Assembly: GCA_965197555.1 (NCBI GenBank)
Contig: OZ240213.1
Span: forward strand, 4,030,001 to 4,094,000
Direction: 5' to 3'
DNA: 64,000 bases
DNA from: G965197555 sp965197555
GTDB lineage: Bacteria > Chloroflexota > Dehalococcoidia > Lucifugimonadales > UBA3495
This document shows positions 16,783 through 25,308 of this stretch, piece after piece; within the stretch, counting starts at the first letter, position 1; each line of letters opens with the position of its first letter. Under the pieces are notes generated by a model. That model saw only the letters and a list, made by a program, of their open reading frames with translations. It made no database searches and was not told where the DNA came from. The position numbers were made by a program, and so were the translations under genes.

Positions 16783-16858
16783 AGGCCCCTGCTGTGTTCA
16801 TCCCACACAGTCAGGGGCCTTTACTTTTTGAGACTGTTCCAGGGACAATATCAGGAGA
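16783..16858 (+). repeat. Internal third copy of the right inverted repeat, with terminator
   Basis: A strong hairpin (AGGCCCCTG...CAGGGGCCT, 16783-16820) is followed by TTTTTGAGACTGTTCCAGGGACAATATCAG-type sequence. This matches the inner part of both terminal repeats, in the same orientation as the right end. The outer part (AATTGCGAAAGTC) is absent. It divides the element into a 3.2-kb and a 1-kb module. Confidence 0.75.
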
Positions 16859-16910
16859 ATCAGTCACGATCTGATAGCCTAAAACATCCATTTGTGCTAC
16901 CGTAATTGTT

Positions 16911-16983
16911 GTCCCAGTAGCTCAGTGGATAGAGCGTTCTCCTACCAAGTGAAAGGTCGCGGGTTCGAGTCCCGCCGGGGGTT
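16911..16983 (+). tRNA. tRNA-like gene, anticodon ACC (Gly by codon), degenerate
   Basis: The cloverleaf is nearly complete. The acceptor pairs GTCCCAG with CGGGGGT (one mismatch, two G-U). The D-arm is GCTC/GAGC, the anticodon arm TTCTC-CTACCAA-GTGAA has one mismatch, and the T-arm GCGGG/CCCGC is perfect with loop TTCGAGT. No CCA is encoded. ACC would decode GGU. The stem mismatches suggest a degraded or element-borne tRNA, possibly derived from a tRNA-Arg. Confidence 0.6.
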
Positions 16984-17011
16984 TGACACACTTATTGACA
17001 TACGCTAGCAT
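16983..17011 (+). promoter_or_regulatory. Candidate sigma-70 promoter
   Basis: Perfect -35 TTGACA (16983-16988) and TAGCAT (17006-17011) with 17-bp spacing, abutting the 3' end of the tRNA-like gene. It would drive a 170-nt leader ahead of the 17192 gene. Confidence 0.45.
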
Positions 17012-17079
17012 AAAATTGTCTTGGTAGGAGAGTGCTTGAATCCCTGAACGTAATTAGGGGCAAGTACAGCGGACCCAAA

Positions 17080-17119
17080 GGGCCGAAGCTTCGGAGAGAG
17101 ATCATAGAAGTTTCGGCCC
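17080..17119 (+). promoter_or_regulatory. Long leader hairpin, possible attenuator
   Basis: GGGCCGAA (17080-17087) pairs with TTCGGCCC (17112-17119); inner bases can form further pairs around GAAGCTTC. It lies in the leader between the promoter at 16983 and the gene at 17192. No T-run follows closely, so it is not a classic terminator. Confidence 0.4.
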
Positions 17120-17191
17120 ATTTCTATTCATCAAGATGTCATTAGCAGAAACTAGATGAGACTTTTATCTGGGCGGTGAGGTAGGGATATT

Positions 17192-17671
17192 ATGAACTTG
17201 ATTGGTTCTATCATTAGACGATTAGGCATCAACATAGTGAATTCGTCCGGGAGCACCCATCAGACTGTTCGCGACTCCAATAGCGTGTATCAGGCGGGCA
17301 GGGATGTTCACGTCAATTCCAGCAGTGAAGCGAAAAAGACCTACCCTAAAATAGGTGAAGCATGTTTCCCGGATTTCGGCCTGACGTTATCGGTACACGA
17401 TTTCCGAGCCGGTGGAGATATGGGCCATAAGCGATATCGTGCTACTTTGGGAACAAAACAAATAGCCAAATTCGTTGTCACCCTGCAAGATACAGATTAT
17501 GAGACTTTTGGGATAAGAGACAATCAAGGCCCTGTCAGCATATCGTGTATGGTTACAGTTCCTGAAGGGCGCTATGAAGGGGAAGTGACGTTCATCGAAA
17601 TTGGACAGCGCGAATCAAGTTATTTGGGCCTGTGTTGCTGGTTCAAAATACCGGCTAGAAAGCGCTCATAG
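17192..17671 (+). CDS. Protein with an N-terminal QAGRDVHV-type motif, unknown function (element cargo)
   Basis: 159 residues. The start MNLIGSIIRRLGINIVN is followed by VYQAGRDVHVNSSS. That motif recurs as a short N-terminal beta element in many bacterial proteins of suspected conflict or signalling systems. The rest looks like a compact beta domain (ATLGTKQIAKFVVTLQ, MVTVPEGRYEGEVTFIEI) with a CC pair near the end. No catalytic motif is seen. It is the last gene before the right inverted repeat and has its own promoter and terminator. Confidence 0.65.
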   Translation: MNLIGSIIRRLGINIVNSSGSTHQTVRDSNSVYQAGRDVHVNSSSEAKKTYPKIGEACFPDFGLTLSVHDFRAGGDMGHKRYRATLGTKQIAKFVVTLQDTDYETFGIRDNQGPVSISCMVTVPEGRYEGEVTFIEIGQRESSYLGLCCWFKIPARKRS

Positions 17672-17693
17672 TCTCTAGTTGCCCATTCAACAA

Positions 17694-17818
17694 AGGAAAG
17701 GCCCTACTTTTTCTCGTAGGAGCCTTTTCTTTTTGAGACCAACTCTGGGACAAGATCAGGGGGCTTCACAGGGATTCAAGAGGCTTTGGATGCCTTGGGG
17801 GACTTTCGCAATTTTCTA
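17694..17818 (-). repeat. Right terminal inverted repeat of the 4.2-kb element, with terminator
   Basis: Inverted relative to 13593-13724. Its inner edge is a hairpin (17697-17728, AAGGCCCTAC / GTAGGAGCCTT followed by TTCTTTTT). The outer tip is CGCAATTTTCTA, next to the CTTAGGT duplication. Confidence 0.82.
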
Positions 17819-17825
17819 CTTAGGT

Positions 17826-17885
17826 CCACCAAGCTTGACAAGATCAAGAACCATCACCTTCAGGTTCGTTCTAGATCTGTAGTCA
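17826..17885 (-). repeat. Half of a dispersed repeat split by the 4.2-kb element
   Basis: On the minus strand this reads DYRSRTNLKVMVLDLVKLGGP, closely like 36072-36125 (NYTASLNLKVKVLDFVKSGG) and 63541-63625 (DYRARVNRITKVLDFVQLGG). The continuation (KGPVRSTTFELVV) is found across the element at 13521-13592. Confidence 0.7.
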
Positions 17886-18016
17886 GTCCCAGTTCTACCG
17901 CATTATGCGAAGGCCACCTGCTTGGTTGTGGTAGAGTCTCCATGGAACGCCGCTGCCCGCTTGGCGGACGCAGTAGGTTCCGACATGCCAAAGGCAGGTA
18001 GCAGCAAGGCTGGCCG

Positions 18017-18598
18017 ATGTTCAAACTGGTTGCTCCGCGAGACCTAGGCCCGATCCCTGCCGCCGCCGCCACGGCCTTCGTGGCCCTGGCCATTTTTGCC
18101 TGGACAGAGAGAACCGTCCTCGTTGACCAGGAGGGGATGTCCGTTCCCTACTGGCCCTGGAAGCTGTGGCAAATCGGCCCGTTGCTGATGGGCCTCAGTG
18201 GCGTCTGGTGGGTCTGGTTAAGCACCCGCAGAGTCTCCTGGATGCGCAGCCTGGCGCTGGGCATATTAGCCCTCGTAGTGCTCCTCAACGGATACAGCGA
18301 CCTGTTCGGCGACCATTGGGGTGACGTGTGGCGCACCGTCAACCCGCTGTTCATCGGTTCCTCAAGCGTGGCGGCGGTGGCCCTATCGCGCTCCGGACAC
18401 ACCACGGGGCAAGTGGGGGCGGTGGTTTCGGCGGCGCTGGGCGCCCTGGTTTTCGCAAATGCATACTTCGTCAACAACGGGGTTGTCTGGCAGATACTGG
18501 ACCCGGTGCGAATGCTTACGGCACTGGCCTGGGCCGCCGGCGCTAGTCAGGCCAACGTCGCCACACCCGCAAGTGGCGAGTCATTGGGTGATGGTTAG
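18017..18598 (+). CDS. Polytopic membrane protein of unknown function
   Basis: A 193-residue protein with about five membrane segments (AATAFVALAIFAW, GPLLMGLSGVWWVW, LALGILALVVLL, VGAVVSAALGALVFANAYF and others) and short loops. AAGG precedes the ATG at suitable distance. No family motif is visible. G+C returns to the local high level here, so it is outside the 4.2-kb element. Confidence 0.7.
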   Translation: MFKLVAPRDLGPIPAAAATAFVALAIFAWTERTVLVDQEGMSVPYWPWKLWQIGPLLMGLSGVWWVWLSTRRVSWMRSLALGILALVVLLNGYSDLFGDHWGDVWRTVNPLFIGSSSVAAVALSRSGHTTGQVGAVVSAALGALVFANAYFVNNGVVWQILDPVRMLTALAWAAGASQANVATPASGESLGDG

Positions 18599-19075
18599 CA
18601 CTCCCGCCGCGCCGTCGGTGTATGATCGCGACGCCTCGGCAACTCATCATCGACCAGACCATTGATTTGGCCGTAGCCCTGTATGGGGCACAGGATTTCC
18701 GTAGTGTCGGTGACAGGATGGCAGGTTTACCAGAGTCCTAAATGGGAACCTGATTTACGTCCACTAAACTTGACGATAGACAGAACAATCTTTGAGATGT
18801 GGTTGGTTCTGGCAGGCTCACCACAGTCTACTACGGCGCGACAGGAGTTCCTTAGAGTTCGCTGTTTAGTACGCCCATGCCCAGCAACATAAGCTTAAAC
18901 CAGGGATTGCGCGGTCTACGCGTCTGCCGTCAGTCGGCCTGCAGCCCCACATCCTACGAGCACCATGGACTTGGATCGGAGTAGTCGTGTCCAAGGGGAG
19001 CGGGTGTCACTGCTTCCATGGGCTGAGGCCTGCTTCTTGGGTAGACAGAAACGCCTGTGCGTCGACAACCAGCGG
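18599..19075. other. No gene; contains a dispersed repeat copy
   Basis: Sequence 18745-18850 resembles 63595-63705: TTTGAGATGTGGTTGG versus TTCGAGATGTGGCTGG, then CACAG...GCGCGAC. A GGCAGGCTCACCA motif lies at 18811-18823. Nothing else is recognised. Confidence 0.5.
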
Positions 19076-21793
19076 CTACTCCGTCAGCTCCAGACTCGCC
19101 AGTATAAAGGCGTATTCCTCGGCGATTTCATACCACCGGGCGAACCTTCCCGACCGGCCACCGTGCCCGGAGCCCATGTCGGTTTTCAGCAGCACCAAGT
19201 TATCGTCGGTCTTGACCGCCCGCAGCTTGGCCACGTACTTGGCTGGTTCCCAGTACGTGACCCGGCGGTCGTTCAGGCCCGCCGTCACCATTACCGGCGG
19301 GTACTCTACCGGCATGAGATGGTCGTAAGGAGAGTAGGAGCGTATGTACTCGAACACCGCCTTGTCCTCGATGGGGTTGCCCCATTCCGGCCACTCCGGC
19401 GGGGTCAGGGGCAGGTCGGCATTGAGCATGGTGTTGAGCACGTCGACAAAGGGGACCTGGGTGACCATGGCGCCCCAGAGCTCCGGGGCTTGGTTCACCA
19501 CTGCCCCCATGACAGTCCCGCCCGCGCTGGCCCCGGAAATGGCGATTCGCTCCTCAGATCCGTATCCCTCTTCTATCAGGTGGCGGGCCACATCGACGAA
19601 GTCGTTGAAGGTGTTGGTCCGCTCGAACAGCTTGCCGGCCTCGTACCAGTGGAACCCCAGCTCGTCGCCGCCTCGAACGTGGGCGATGGCGAAGATGAAT
19701 CCCCGGTCCAGCAGGGACAGCCGGGCGGAGGAAAAGTACGGGGAAATGCCGCTGCCGTAGGCCCCGTATGCGTAGATATATAGGGGCGCCGAGCCGTCCA
19801 CCGGGGTATCCCTGTGGTGGACTATGGATACCGGGACCTGCACTCCGTCCCTCGCCGGGGCCAGTTCCCGGTTGGTCACGAATTGAGAGGCGTCGTACCC
19901 GCTGGGAATCTTCTGCACCTTCCTTTCTTCCAGGTCTCCGGTGTCGATGTGATAGTCGAAGTCAGTCCACGGCGTGGTCATGGAGGTATAGGCCAGGCGG
20001 AGGGTACTCTCGTCGAACTCGGGATCGAATTGGATGTAGGCGGTGTAGGCATCCTCGGGGAATTCGACGTGCGTCGATTTCCCTGTACGGTCGATAATGC
20101 GCACTTGGTCCAGGCCGTCAATCCGTTCCTCGACGGCGACATAGTCCTCTGTAACGTGAAAGTACTGGATGTACAGCGACTCTGAACCTTGCAGCAGGGT
20201 TTCCCAGGCCTCCTCGGTAGGGTCGTCCTCGGGCGCAGTGACTATGCGAAAGTTCTGGTGGTTGTCGTTGGTCATGATGATGAACCGGTCGCCTTGGTGG
20301 TCAATCGAGTAATCATGCCCCGCACTCCGGGGAGCCACCAGCACCGGTTCGGCTGCCGGGTCGTCCGCGGCGATCAGTCGGTACTCGGAGGTAACATGGT
20401 CGCCGGCTCCGATGATGACATATTCATCAGAGTTGGTGTCTGTTACCCACACGAAGAATCCCGGGTCGGTCTCCTCGTAAACCACCGTGTCGTCTCCTAC
20501 CGGGCCTCCCACGATGTGCCGCCATACCTGAAACGGATGCCCGGTTTCGTCCAGGGAGGTGTAGTAAAAGGAAGAGTCGTCAGACGACCAGACAACCTTT
20601 CCCCGCATCCCCTCGATCTCGTCTTGCAGCAAATCACCGGTCTCCAGGTCCTTGACCACTAGGGTGTACCGCTCCGATCCGTTGGTGTCGGTGCTGTATG
20701 CCGCCAGTGAGCCGGCGTTGCTCACTGACAGGGTCCCCAGTCTGAAGTATTCCAAGCCTTCCGCCAACGCTGGCTCGTCCAGGAATACCTCGACGTTGTC
20801 TGTGGGGCCTTCCCGCGCATCCGGGTCCGACGCGGGCCAGCGTAGCCACTCTCGATACTGGCTCCCCTCAGCGTACCTCCATTGGTAGTACCAGTCCCCT
20901 CCCTTGCGGGGAAGACTGGTCAGTTCCGCCGGTTGGCGCCCCTCGATCTCCTCGTAGATGGTGTCGATCAATCCCTGGTAGGGCGCCATCTCGGCGTCGA
21001 AATACTCGTTTTCCGCCTCCAGATAAGCCAGCACGTCCTCGTCGTCAATCGTAGGGTAGTCCTCGTCCTCCAGCCAGTGCCACGGGTCCTCAACCGTGAT
21101 GCCGTGATAAGTGTGGCTGTGGGGACGTTCCCCTGCCACCGGCGGAGTGGGCCGGTCCGAATCTCCGGTCGCTGCGGGGTCGGAAACAGCTGCGTCAACG
21201 GGTGTCGGTTCAGGTTCCGGGGTTGCCGTGGCAGTGGGCAGCGGCACGGATGTAGCCGTAGGTGTGGGTTCTGGAGCCGCAGCAGGGGTCGGATCAGAAG
21301 TGGGGGTGGCGGTAGGTACGGGTTCCTTGGCCGGGGTCGGCGTTGCCGTGGTTGAAGCGGTTGTAGTTGGCGTCACCGTAGGGGGGAGACCGGATACGGG
21401 CGTCCGAGAGGGTTCAGGAACCGGATTGTCGCAGCCGGCGAAGAGAAGTGTGGCAAGGAACAGGACGGCTAGCACTACGAGAGCACGGTGGTTAAGGTTT
21501 TGAGCGCCTTCCGGACGCGCCGCCACTATACTCTCCAAGGTCGGTCTCAAGAGTTTCGTATCATGGACGTTGGCTCCAGCCAACGCTACGCTCAGGGGTC
21601 CGCCTGCCGCGTCGACCAGGATGCTCTTCTTGCTCCCGGCTTTGCCCCGGTCGGTGGGGTTGCGTCCAATAGAGCCCCCCCAAAACGTGCTTTGCCCATA
21701 GAGCAATCCGCCGACTGCCATTCCCAGTTCACGCCGCCCAACTCCCCGCATTCTTCTATCAGGACAGCCCAGATGCCCTCCAGCGCCCCACAC
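19076..21793 (-). CDS. Secreted S9 oligopeptidase (oligopeptidase B/prolyl oligopeptidase-like) fused to IS5 remnant
   Basis: From about residue 98 the protein is a lipoprotein-type signal (ALVVLAVLFLATLLFAGC), a long Thr/Pro linker and then an S9A peptidase. The propeller starts at YHGITVEDPWHWLEDEDY. The catalytic Ser is in ISGASAGGTVMG, Asp in TAGLNDRRVTYWEP and His in GSGHGGRSGRF. The enzyme should cleave short peptides at the cell surface. The first ~97 residues of the open frame are the C-terminal part of an IS5 transposase read in frame. The native start has been lost or must be a non-ATG codon near 21500. It could be translated as a fusion or from GTG inside ALVVLAV. Confidence 0.88.
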   Translation of the reverse strand: MWGAGGHLGCPDRRMRGVGRRELGMAVGGLLYGQSTFWGGSIGRNPTDRGKAGSKKSILVDAAGGPLSVALAGANVHDTKLLRPTLESIVAARPEGAQNLNHRALVVLAVLFLATLLFAGCDNPVPEPSRTPVSGLPPTVTPTTTASTTATPTPAKEPVPTATPTSDPTPAAAPEPTPTATSVPLPTATATPEPEPTPVDAAVSDPAATGDSDRPTPPVAGERPHSHTYHGITVEDPWHWLEDEDYPTIDDEDVLAYLEAENEYFDAEMAPYQGLIDTIYEEIEGRQPAELTSLPRKGGDWYYQWRYAEGSQYREWLRWPASDPDAREGPTDNVEVFLDEPALAEGLEYFRLGTLSVSNAGSLAAYSTDTNGSERYTLVVKDLETGDLLQDEIEGMRGKVVWSSDDSSFYYTSLDETGHPFQVWRHIVGGPVGDDTVVYEETDPGFFVWVTDTNSDEYVIIGAGDHVTSEYRLIAADDPAAEPVLVAPRSAGHDYSIDHQGDRFIIMTNDNHQNFRIVTAPEDDPTEEAWETLLQGSESLYIQYFHVTEDYVAVEERIDGLDQVRIIDRTGKSTHVEFPEDAYTAYIQFDPEFDESTLRLAYTSMTTPWTDFDYHIDTGDLEERKVQKIPSGYDASQFVTNRELAPARDGVQVPVSIVHHRDTPVDGSAPLYIYAYGAYGSGISPYFSSARLSLLDRGFIFAIAHVRGGDELGFHWYEAGKLFERTNTFNDFVDVARHLIEEGYGSEERIAISGASAGGTVMGAVVNQAPELWGAMVTQVPFVDVLNTMLNADLPLTPPEWPEWGNPIEDKAVFEYIRSYSPYDHLMPVEYPPVMVTAGLNDRRVTYWEPAKYVAKLRAVKTDDNLVLLKTDMGSGHGGRSGRFARWYEIAEEYAFILASLELTE

Positions 21794-22032
21794 CCCACCC
21801 AGCGCTGGAAGATCCGATGGATGATGCTATCTTCTCCCAACTCCTGGGGCAAGTGGTTCCACTGGCAACCGCTTCGCATCCGAAAGATAATGCCTTCCAG
21901 CATCTTCCGCTGGTCCACCCGTTTGCGCCCCTTGGATTTGGGCGGGTCCAACTCCAGTATCACCGGTTCGATTCGCTCCCAAAGGTCGTCCGGAACATCC
22001 CAAATAGTAGGTAACGGGTTCCCCTCCAGCAC
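21508..22032 (-). pseudogene. IS5-family transposase (IS427/IS1031-like), truncated
   Basis: The frame from 22032 encodes PTIWDVPDDLWERIEPVIL, then FRMRSGCQWNHLPQELG and RWVGCGALEGIW, up to GKARFGG at a run of seven G (about 21675). The -1 frame then gives IGRNPTDRGKAGSKKSILVD and ALAGANVHDTKLL, including the second Asp region. It ends at LESIVAARPEG where the S9 gene begins. The final third with the Glu is missing. Confidence 0.85.
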
Positions 22033-22110
22033 GATTCACCTCCACCCACCTTTTGGAATAATCCTAGCGACAACCTTCACACATTAACTATAATTTGAAA
22101 CCGCTATTTG

Positions 22111-23210
22111 AGATAGTTACTATGTGGTAAAGCATCTGGGCGACGCCGGGGCGGTATTGGTGGTGGACGAGACGGGATTTCTCAAGAAGGGGGACAAGTC
22201 GGTGGGGGTGCAGCGTCAGTACAGCGGCACGGCGTGGCGGATAGAGAACTGTCAGATTGGGGTATTCCTGGCATATGCCAGCGCCAGGGGAAAGACGCTG
22301 CTGGACCGGGAGTTGTACCTGCCCCAGGTATGGGCGGAGGACTGGCAACGGCGCCGGGAGGCTGGAGTGCCTGAGAGCGCTGGCTTTCATACCAAGCCGC
22401 AACTGGCGGAGCTGATGCTGAAACGAGCGGTGGAATCGGGAGTCCCCTTCGGCTGGGCCACCGGAGATGAGGTGTACGGCAGCGACCGCAAAACTGAGGT
22501 TGTGGCTGGAGGGGAGGGGATTTCCCACGTCATGGCCATCAAGAGCAACGATAAGCTGTGGGTCCTGACGGAAAAGGGTCCCAGGGAGGTGAGAGCCGAC
22601 CGGCTGGTATCGCTGGTCGACGGGTCGAACTGGGTCAGATACAGTACGGGCGAGGGTGCCAAGGGACCCCGGGTCTACGGCTGGGCCGCCGTGGATATAC
22701 GGCCCCTGAAAGAGCCTGGCAAGGGGTACTGGCTTTTGGCCCGCCGCAGCATTGCCAAGCCTGAAGAGTTGGCCTACTACGTCTGCTTCGGGCCTGAGGG
22801 AACGACCCTGGAGGAGTTGGTCAGGGTGGCGGGAACCCGGTGGACAATAGAGGAATGCTTCGAGGAGGCCAAGGGACAGGTGGGGCTGGACCAGTATGAG
22901 GTGAGGAAATGGGATGGCTGGCACCGCCACATCACCCTGGCGATGCTGGCCCACGCCTACCTGGCGGTGGTCCGGCAACAGGCCAATGCCCTTGGCAGCG
23001 GTAAAAAGGGGGAGAACCGCAGCGGGCTGAAGGACTGATACCATTGACGGTGCCCGAGGTCCGTCGGCTGCTGTGCCACTTGGTATGGACGGATAAACAA
23101 CTGCCTGAATTCACCCTGTCCTGGTCCCGCTGGAGGCGGCGTCATCAGGCCAGAGCCCGTCTATCCCATTACAAGCGCCGCCTTACCCTCTATATGCGGC
23201 TGTAGTACTA
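22111..23210 (+). pseudogene. IS701-family transposase, 5'-truncated, with right terminal repeat
   Basis: Begins mid-domain at YVVKHLGDAGAVLVVDETGF, which contains the first Asp (VVDETG), and runs through WATGDEVYGSD (second Asp), TRWTIEECFEEAKGQVGLDQ (Glu) and WHRHITLAMLAHAYL. A frameshift near 23025 leads to LTVPEVRRLLCHLVW and the basic C-terminus SRWRRRHQARARLSHYKRR. The right end GCGGCTGTAGTACTA at 23196-23210 matches the ends of the deleted copy at 38235-39008. The N-terminal ~90 residues are missing. Confidence 0.85.
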
Positions 23211-24460
23211 AACCAATACCAAGGTGAAATGCGCAGACGCATAGGGTAAATTTGTGAAGGAACTGGGTTAGCTGGTCTCTGGAGTTGCGAGGGGTTGGTG
23301 ATGGGCGTGAGGGAGATAGACTGGTCTCTGGAACAATGGCAGATGGGAGTCAAGGACTTGCGGCGGCGGATGATTCTGGCGCCGATGCCCCGGGAGCGGG
23401 AGGGGTGGTACGCCATCCTACTCCTGGCCCAGGGCTTGACGGCAACGGCCACGGCGGAGGCGCTGGAACGGGACCCACACACCATCGGACGATGGGCGTC
23501 GGCCTTCGGCGAGGGAGGGCCTGCGGCCCTGATATTCGAGCAGGCCGGTGGCTTCCCCCCCTTGACGAGGCGCAGCGGGAGGAGTTGAAAGAGGCGGTAC
23601 AACAACCGCCCGCCACGTCGGGCGTGGAATTGGCCAACTGGTATTGGAAGGTGGTGCGGCAGTTTGTCTTGGAGGGCTGCGGCATTGAGTTGAGCCGCAG
23701 CAGTTGTCTGAACTACCTGTACCGCTTGGGATTTGCCTTCAAGCGGCCCAAGAAGCGCTTGGTCAAGGCTGATGAGGCCAAGCGGCATGCCTTTGTGGCA
23801 GAGTACGCCACCCAGTGGGAGGAGGTGGGACGCACTGACGGAAAGATATTCTTCGCCGATGAGGCCCACGTCCGGGCGGACGCAGAACTGCGGGGCAAAT
23901 GGGTGATGAGGGGTAAGCCGGCGTTAGTGGACTCCAATAGCCCGCGGTATGGCGAGAAGGCCAGTTACTATTCGGCGGTGTGCCTGGAGACGGGCGAGGT
24001 GGAATGGATGGATGCTTCGGCAGGCTCAGCAGGAGGGGAATAGCAACAGCGGGACCTCGGTTGCCTTCCTGAAGCAACTGAGGGAAAAACACCCTGGGCC
24101 GCTGCAAGTCATCTGGGACAATGCGCCGGCCCACCGTGGGGAGGCGGTGCGGGAGTACATCAGGACGCCTGAGCTGGAGTTGAGGCTGGTGAACCTGCCG
24201 GGGTACAGCCCGGACTTCAACGCCGATGAGGCCATCTGGGGCTGGGCGAGAGGGGAGGCCACTGGAAATCTGTGTCTGGGGACCAAGGCCTTGGTGCAGC
24301 AGAGGGTCGGCAACTTCCTGGCCGGACTGGTCAGCCGGAGAGAAGAGGTGAGACGGCGCCGCCGGACGGTCCTGCAGTCAAGGGCCGAAGCACTCCTGCC
24401 AAATTCCCAGCCCAATTCCCCGCCTCAGGCGAATGCACATCCCACCTTGGCTTTGGTTTA
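23209..24460 (+). mobile_element. IS630-family element
   Basis: Inverted ends TAAACCAATACCAAGGTG (23209) and CACCTTGGCTTTGGTTTA (to 24460) contain the TA typical of IS630 targets. The left end directly abuts the IS701 right end. Related ends occur as a 150-bp MITE at 35146-35295 and a solo end at 37896-37966. Confidence 0.85.
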
Positions 24461-24462
24461 GC
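23301..24462 (+). pseudogene. IS630-family transposase in three frames
   Basis: Frame 1 from ATG 23301 holds the helix-turn-helix (AILLLAQGLTATATAEALER). At CCCCCCC (about 23560) the -1 frame takes over: LDEAQREELKEAVQQPPA, FKRPKKRLVKADEAKR and IFFADEAHVRAD (first Asp). Near 24015 a ~20-bp insertion (CTTCGGCAGGCTCAGCA) changes frame again. The last segment has VIWDNAPAHRGEAVREYI (second Asp) and LPGYSPDFNADEAIWGW (third acidic residue). Catalytic residues are all present, but the last break makes activity unlikely. Confidence 0.85.
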
Positions 24463-25093
24463 ATCTTTTACCCGCCGGAGGGAATTGGAAGCGTCAGAGA
24501 GGTACGGATATGACAAGGCTCTATACGTGGGCGAGCTTACAGACGAAACCTTGTTGCTCGGATGCATCTTTGATTGGTTTGCCATTAGCTTGGTCAGTTA
24601 CATGAGCACGATCAAGCTAATGCAATTGTTGGAGGATAACGAGTGGGAACTCTCACATCTTCGGGTGACAGCCAACCAGGAGAAACTACGTAAGGCTCGC
24701 AGTTCATACATTGAGAGTGTTGCTCCCGATGTGTTGGATTGGCGCAACAAGATAGCTGCTCATAGGGTAGCAACTGACCCCAGGGCGGATAACCTGTCCA
24801 TGTTGGAATACTCAACTATGGTTGATATTAGTTACTCAAGCCCATACTACCGGGCAGGGTCTACGCGAATGTGGGTGGGTAATATCGAAGAGGAATGGAC
24901 GAAGTATAGGGAATACTTACCTGAATCAGAGAAAGAAGGGATGGCTGGAGCTTGGCAGAGGCACAGGCTAATTCTGGGCCAGCTAAAGGGGAAAAACTCG
25001 CTTGCCGTTAAGCCCTGGGCACTTACCGAAATGTACGAATCTCTTTCATCTCGGTACTGGCCCGACGTAGAACTGCCAGCTTTTGGATTCTGA
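24463..25093 (+). CDS. Hypothetical protein, 5' end removed by the IS630 insertion
   Basis: The open frame starts inside the IS630 end. The native part (~205 residues) includes a hydrophobic helix (LLGCIFDWFAISLVSYMSTI), SVAPDVLDWRNKIAAH and a C-terminal LSSRYWPDVELP. The DWRNKIAAH-R segment recalls HEPN/abortive-infection-like helical proteins of about 200 residues, but this is only a resemblance. G+C is lower than in the flanking ISs. No start codon of its own is evident. Confidence 0.6.
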
Positions 25094-25133
25094 GATGTCC
25101 GGAAGGGGCCATTCATCATGGGAGATACTGGTC

Positions 25134-25256
25134 GTGCAGAAAGCGCTGCACATCAGAACGACGGTACATTTGGGCGGCAAGGTGGAGTTTGACAGCCCGG
25201 AGTTGAAGGTTGGGCAGACGGTGGGCGTGGTGGTGCGGCCAATAAATTCTGCATGA
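25134..25256 (+). CDS. Short antitoxin-like protein (40 aa)
   Basis: From GTG 25134 (GGGAG 7 bp upstream) the product is MQKALHIRTTVHLGGKVEFD then SPELKVGQTVGVVVRP. That is the beta-strand pattern of very small DUF104/AbrB-like antitoxins. No toxin follows directly; hicBA begins 53 bp later. A truncated relative (MRKALYIRTLILRGGKI) lies at 25796. Confidence 0.5.
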   Translation: MQKALHIRTTVHLGGKVEFDSPELKVGQTVGVVVRPINSA

Positions 25257-25308
25257 AGCTCCGCGCGGAGCATGAGGGATGATGAACAAGGGCCCCAGGG
25301 AGTACGAA

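Larger units (their letters stand above)
13593..17818. mobile_element. 4.2-kb transposase-less element with long inverted repeats and 7-bp duplication (novel)
   Basis: The left end (13593-13724) and inverted right end (17694-17818) align over ~125 bp at roughly three-quarters identity, starting with AGANAATTGCGAAAGTC and including a transcription terminator at each inner edge. The flanks carry the direct repeat CTTAGGT (13586-13592, 17819-17825). Deleting the element and one CTTAGGT rebuilds a repeat that exists uninterrupted at 31.2 kb, which defines the boundaries. It carries two minus-strand and five plus-strand genes and a tRNA-like gene. Sampled coding lines are near 40% G+C against about 60-65% outside. 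No transposase, integrase or replication gene is visible. Confidence 0.8.

Noticed and set aside
13593..17818. Integron-like cassette array
   Set aside because: No intI or attC-like sites with the RYYYAAC/GTTRRRY core; the repeats are long terminal inverted repeats with terminators.
22088..23044. Long minus-strand frame opposite the IS701 transposase
   Set aside because: The plus strand carries the DDE motifs; the opposite frame has no recognisable content.
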